Below, piece after piece: positions 23,145 to 26,225 of a stretch of DNA of 26,225 nt. The first letter of the stretch is position 1, and every line of letters starts with the position of its first letter. This DNA is from HXMU1420-2 sp040830545 (GTDB taxonomy: Bacteria; Pseudomonadota; Alphaproteobacteria; Rhodobacterales; Rhodobacteraceae): positions 1 through 26,225 of the forward strand of contig JBFOMB010000042.1 in the NCBI GenBank assembly GCA_040830545.1, given 5' to 3'. The notes under the pieces were generated by a model. The model saw only the letters and a list, made by a program, of their open reading frames with translations. It searched no databases and was not told where the DNA came from. Made by a program: the position numbers and the translations under genes.

Positions 23145-23747
23145 CTACCGGTCCCCAATCGCGCTGGGTGTCACTGTGTTGAACAGGGAATTGGCCAGCG
23201 ACAGGTTCGTCTGTATCCCGCCCAGGATCACCGTCGTCTGCCCCCCGTTGCCATCATTGATCACCCATTTGCGCAGCTCGACTGGGGAATCGGTGAAATA
23301 CATATCAATACTGCCATACTCCGGATGTTCCGGGTCCTGTGCACGCACGCGCGTCGCCGTCCCGTCGTAGTCGTGTCCAACCACCATTTGCGCACGGCCC
23401 AGATCAACGCGCTCGGCCAGGATGATCGACAAAGGTGTACGACGGAGCGGATAGCTTTCCGGCGGCTGGTTCGACTTCGGATCATGGATCACAACCGATC
23501 CTTGCCCCGCGATCACCTTTGCGGCGTTTCGACCGCTGTATTCAAAGCGCACGCGACCCGGGCGTTTCATAAAAAGCGTCCCACGTGACAGTGTGCCATC
23601 GTCATTGACCTGAGTGAAATCGCTGCGTGCGGTTTGAAAGCTGTTCAGATAGCGCGAAATCGCGTTCAGCGGCAGTTGTTCGGCGGCGACCGGGGCAGCC
23701 AAAACACAAGCGGCCAACAGGCCAGTGATGATACGGTGTAGTGTCAT
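23145..23747 (-). CDS. lolA: Outer-membrane lipoprotein carrier protein LolA
   Basis: 200-residue periplasmic chaperone that carries lipoproteins from LolCDE in the inner membrane to the outer membrane. The signal peptide is clear (residues 1-22, ending PVAA before EQLPL). LolA features include the YLNSFQTARSDFTQVNDDGTLSRGTLFMKRPGRVRFEY block (about 33-70), the VVIHDPKSNQ strand and the PLSIILAERVDL helix. The length fits the family. It lies on the same strand as ftsK, with a di-haem oxidoreductase gene in opposite orientation between them; in relatives I expect ftsK and lolA to be adjacent. The ribosome site is weak. Confidence 0.92.
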   Translation of the reverse strand: MTLHRIITGLLAACVLAAPVAAEQLPLNAISRYLNSFQTARSDFTQVNDDGTLSRGTLFMKRPGRVRFEYSGRNAAKVIAGQGSVVIHDPKSNQPPESYPLRRTPLSIILAERVDLGRAQMVVGHDYDGTATRVRAQDPEHPEYGSIDMYFTDSPVELRKWVINDGNGGQTTVILGGIQTNLSLANSLFNTVTPSAIGDR

Positions 23748-23774
23748 GTGTTCTATCTAAGGGCGCGAATTCGA

Positions 23775-23810
23775 AACGTCACCGGGGAGAATTCAACTTC
23801 CGGTGACGTT
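23775..23810. promoter_or_regulatory. 11-bp inverted repeat between lolA and the di-haem gene
   Basis: AACGTCACCGG (23775-23785) and CCGGTGACGTT (23800-23810) are perfect inverted repeats with a 14-base spacer, about 28 bases upstream of the lolA start and 140 bases from the divergent di-haem gene. The rest of the 202-base gap shows no gene. It looks like an operator for a dimeric regulator, or a hairpin in the lolA leader. Confidence 0.5.
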
Positions 23811-23949
23811 CGCCCGCCGCGTCGGCAAAAAACGCCCTACGACTTTCGTTTATCCACTTAGATCGCAGCCTTGGTCGGATGGATTCGGAAGGACCCGCAC
23901 TGCATTCCCTTGAGACGCGAACCAGAAAGCGGATTCAAAGGGGCACACC

Positions 23950-25455
23950 ATGAAACTACGAAATCTGGCCATTGTGATCACGGGGCTGATCCCTTTCGGT
24001 GCCGCTGCCGAGGAGGCGTTGCCACCGGTCGATCAGCACAGGCTGAACCAATTGATCTATGACGGCAAAGCGCTCGAAGCGTTTCTGGAAGCCTTCGAAC
24101 AGGGTGATGAACTGACCGAGCTCAGTTTTGATTCCGCGCGCGGTGTCGGGGCGTACATTGGCGAAGGGCGACGGTTCACGCGGGTGCCGCGCGCGGACCT
24201 GACCGGGCCGATGGAATGGGCCAACCATGTCCCGCAGCGGGAGGGCGGGGCAAACGCGACTTCCTGTATCGCGTGCCACAACGCACCCTTTGCCAATGGG
24301 GCCGGGGACGTGGCGCTGAACGTGCTGGTGGACCCGGCCCATACCGGCGACCCGTCGAAATACCTGGAACGCAATACGCTGCCCTTGTTCGCCTTGGGTA
24401 TCCCGCAACGGCTTGCAGAAGAAATCAGCATGGACCTGTACCTGCAACGGGCCAATGCACGCCAGATTGCGTGCCACATCGGGACCTCAACCGTGCGGTT
24501 GCAGTCCAAAGGCGTGGATTATGGGGCACTCACGATGACCCGCGTGTCAGAAACGCCGTGCAAGGTGGATACCGACACCAGCGCGCTTTCAGGGATCGAC
24601 GCGGATCTGGTGATCAGGCCGTTTGGCTGGAAGGGCAACCAGCCGACAATCCGGGCCTTTACCCGGAATGCGGCCCATAACGAACTCGGCTTACAAGCTG
24701 TGGAACTGGTCGGGGCCAAGGATGGTGATTTCGATGGTGTCGTGAATGAACTGACGGTGGGCGACATGACCGCGCTCACCATCTACATGGCCGGGCTGGA
24801 ACGACCTGTGAGCAAGCTGGAACTTGCGGATCTGGGCTTGATCGAACTGGACGCTGCTGAGCGGGCTGACATTCAGGCGGGCGAGGCCCTGTTTGCCACC
24901 GTTGGCTGCGCTGGATGCCACGTGCCTTCGATGACGTTTCAGGACACGATGTTTCATGAACCAAGCATGGTGCCAGGGTTCTACGACAAGACATTCCCGG
25001 ATGGCTCTGACCCAGCAGCACATGGGTTGTCACACGAGGTCAGCATCAGTTTCAGACTGGACCAGGACCAACCAAACAATCAGATCAAGTTGGCCGATGG
25101 CTCAACTCACCTGTTGGGAGCCCTGGCGCAGGACGAAACGGGTCGTCCCGTCGCACGTTGGTTCACGGATTTCAAACGGCACGATATGGGACCGGACTTG
25201 GCAGACCCGAGCGATCCGCTGGGACTGGGCGCGTCGATGTTCCTGACACGATCTTTGGCCGGGGTCGGTGTAACCGGTCCTTGGCTGCACGACGGGCGCG
25301 CGACAACTTTGGACGAGGCGATTGTGGCCCATGGCGGGGACGCAGCCGCGAGCGCAAAGAAATACCAGGCCCTTGCCAAATCCGAGCAGGCTCAGATCGT
25401 GTCGTTCCTGGAGAACCTGACGATGTACAAGTCAGAAGAAGAAGAGGACCATTGA
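23950..25455 (+). CDS. Di-haem oxidoreductase, DUF1111 family (thiol oxidoreductase/peroxidase-like)
   Basis: 501-residue exported c-type cytochrome of the di-haem oxidoreductase (DUF1111) family. The signal peptide ends about residue 20 (GAAA before EEALPP). Two haem-binding CxxCH motifs are present: Cys106-Cys109-His110 (SCIACH) and Cys320-Cys323-His324 (GCAGCH). The conserved tail is intact: RHDMGPDLADPSD, TGPWLHDGRATTLDEAIVAHGGDA. Cys175 and Cys204 are additional cysteines that could form a disulfide. Relatives are called thiol oxidoreductases or peroxidases; none of the imelysin-type neighbours often found with them is here. AAGGGG lies six bases before ATG. It sits between lolA and ftsK on the opposite strand, bounded by inverted repeats at both ends. 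Confidence 0.88.
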   Translation: MKLRNLAIVITGLIPFGAAAEEALPPVDQHRLNQLIYDGKALEAFLEAFEQGDELTELSFDSARGVGAYIGEGRRFTRVPRADLTGPMEWANHVPQREGGANATSCIACHNAPFANGAGDVALNVLVDPAHTGDPSKYLERNTLPLFALGIPQRLAEEISMDLYLQRANARQIACHIGTSTVRLQSKGVDYGALTMTRVSETPCKVDTDTSALSGIDADLVIRPFGWKGNQPTIRAFTRNAAHNELGLQAVELVGAKDGDFDGVVNELTVGDMTALTIYMAGLERPVSKLELADLGLIELDAAERADIQAGEALFATVGCAGCHVPSMTFQDTMFHEPSMVPGFYDKTFPDGSDPAAHGLSHEVSISFRLDQDQPNNQIKLADGSTHLLGALAQDETGRPVARWFTDFKRHDMGPDLADPSDPLGLGASMFLTRSLAGVGVTGPWLHDGRATTLDEAIVAHGGDAAASAKKYQALAKSEQAQIVSFLENLTMYKSEEEEDH

Positions 25456-25470
25456 ACCTTCACACAACGT

Positions 25471-25535
25471 AGCCCCGGACTTGATCCGGGGCCTCGTATC
25501 AATTGAGTTGGAGGCCCCGGATCAAGTCCGGGGCT
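25471..25535. repeat. Perfect 25-bp inverted repeat built from two CCCCGGA palindromes
   Basis: Arms at 25471-25495 and 25511-25535 are perfectly complementary over 25 bases, with a 15-base spacer. Each arm contains its own palindrome CCCCGGACTTGATCCGGGG. The element fills most of the 106-base gap between the converging di-haem and ftsK genes. Similar single units occur at 10426-10446 and, more diverged, 19839-19857. It resembles REP-like extragenic palindromes; it can also stop transcription from both sides. Confidence 0.85.
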
Positions 25536-25561
25536 GCGGTCGCGTTAGGCCTACCCGCGCG

Positions 25562-26225
25562 TCACGCCTGTTCCGGCACCAGAATCTCGCGCTTGCCGAC
25601 GTGGTTGGAGGCTGACACGACGCCTTCGTCTTCCATCTGCTCCACCAGACGCGCGGCCTTGTTATACCCGATCGCCAGTTTGCGCTGGATATAAGAGGTC
25701 GAGCATTTGCGGTCCTTGATCACGATGGCAACCGCCTGATCGTACAAGGCATCCTCACCGTTCGTGTTGCCGCCCAGACCCAGCACGGCGTCGATACTGT
25801 CCGCCTTCTCTTCATCCGGGCCTTCGACCACGCCACCGATATATTCGGGCGGGCCGAATTGCTTCAGATGGTTGACGATCTCTTCGACTTCTTCGTCACT
25901 GACAAAAGGCCCATGGCAGCGGGTGATCTTGGCCCCGCCTGCCATATACAGCATGTCGCCCATGCCCAGCAGCTGTTCTGCGCCCATTTCGCCCAGGATC
26001 GTGCGGCTGTCGACCTTGGACGTCACCTGGAAGGAAATCCGCGTGGGGAAGTTCGCCTTGATCGTGCCGGTTATGACGTCGACCGACGGGCGCTGTGTTG
26101 CCATGATCAGGTGGATGCCAGACGCCCGCGCCATCTGTGCCAGACGCTGAATGCAGGCTTCGATCTCTTTGCCCGCGACCATCATCAGGTCGGCCATTTC
26201 GTCCACGATCACAACGATATAGGGC
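25562..26225 (-). CDS. ftsK: DNA translocase FtsK, C-terminal part (5' end outside window)
   Basis: About 220 C-terminal residues of the septal DNA translocase that pumps chromosome ends and activates XerCD at dif. The open frame runs off the right edge. Visible are the Walker B region (PYIVVIVDEMADLM), the ATQRPSVDVITGTIKANFPTRISFQV and GMGDMLY segments of the motor domain, and the winged-helix gamma domain (DQAVAIVIKDRKCSTSYIQRKLAIGYNKAARLVEQMEDEGVV) that reads KOPS sequences. The stop is TGA at 25564-25562. The N-terminal membrane domain and Walker A lie beyond the window. Confidence 0.96.
   Translation of the reverse strand, partial: PYIVVIVDEMADLMMVAGKEIEACIQRLAQMARASGIHLIMATQRPSVDVITGTIKANFPTRISFQVTSKVDSRTILGEMGAEQLLGMGDMLYMAGGAKITRCHGPFVSDEEVEEIVNHLKQFGPPEYIGGVVEGPDEEKADSIDAVLGLGGNTNGEDALYDQAVAIVIKDRKCSTSYIQRKLAIGYNKAARLVEQMEDEGVVSASNHVGKREILVPEQA

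Overview
The window reads as chromosomal DNA of an alphaproteobacterium, most likely a member of the Rhodobacterales (Roseobacter group). The basis is high-GC coding sequence, the gene content (a waaA-like gene overlapping lpxK, pmbA followed by a cysQ-type phosphatase, ftsK near lolA, a DUF2125 protein, arfB, hspQ, a YhhQ-type transporter) and short CCCCGGA..TCCGGGG palindromes of the kind scattered through such genomes. This assignment is inferred from sequence pattern alone. There are no rRNA or tRNA genes, no CRISPR array, no transposase, and no gene-free stretch longer than 300 bases.

Layout. 1-2891 (+): the 3' part of a Baeyer-Villiger-type flavin monooxygenase, a membrane-anchored alpha/beta hydrolase 12 bases behind it, and an FkbM-type methyltransferase with a TTG start. 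2898-3766 (-): an ATC-hydrolase-family protein and YggT. 3887-7721 (+): a run of UMF1-type MFS transporter, MepA murein endopeptidase, a phytase-esterase-like secreted protein and a YhhQ-type transporter. 7781-7956 (+): a compact unit with a 16-base perfect complement of the 16S rRNA 3' tail, a predicted 18-codon ORF and a very strong intrinsic terminator. 8017-9162 (+): an M24 (creatinase/prolidase fold) protein that has lost most metal ligands. 9169-9855 (-) and 9984-10406 (+): a nitroreductase and ArfB, divergent around an inverted repeat. 10469-11820 (-): a short crotonase-fold protein and an SDR, overlapping by four bases. 11955-13475 (+): a periplasmic DUF2125 protein with its own terminator. 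13590-17986 (+): PmbA, a CysQ-like phosphatase, a divergent WaaA-like glycosyltransferase and LpxK. 18246-19823 (+): a gamma-glutamyltransferase-family protein behind a 10-C tract. 19881-20207 (-): HspQ. 20437-23093 (+): an SLT lytic transglycosylase lipoprotein and a 666-residue protein with a fucosyltransferase-like N-terminus and a helical C-terminus. 23145-23747 (-): LolA. 23950-25455 (+): a di-haem (DUF1111) oxidoreductase. 25562 to the right edge (-): the C-terminal part of FtsK.

Function. Much of the window serves the cell envelope: lipid A/Kdo synthesis (LpxK, WaaA-like), lipoprotein sorting (LolA), peptidoglycan cutting (MepA, SLT), chromosome segregation at the septum (FtsK), and several secreted proteins. 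The remainder is catabolic or protein quality control. The items most worth a second look are the unit at 7781-7956, the glycosyltransferase-plus-helical protein at 21093-23093, three enzyme-fold proteins lacking canonical catalytic residues (M24, crotonase, WaaA-like), and the di-haem gene lying between lolA and ftsK with an inverted repeat on each side.
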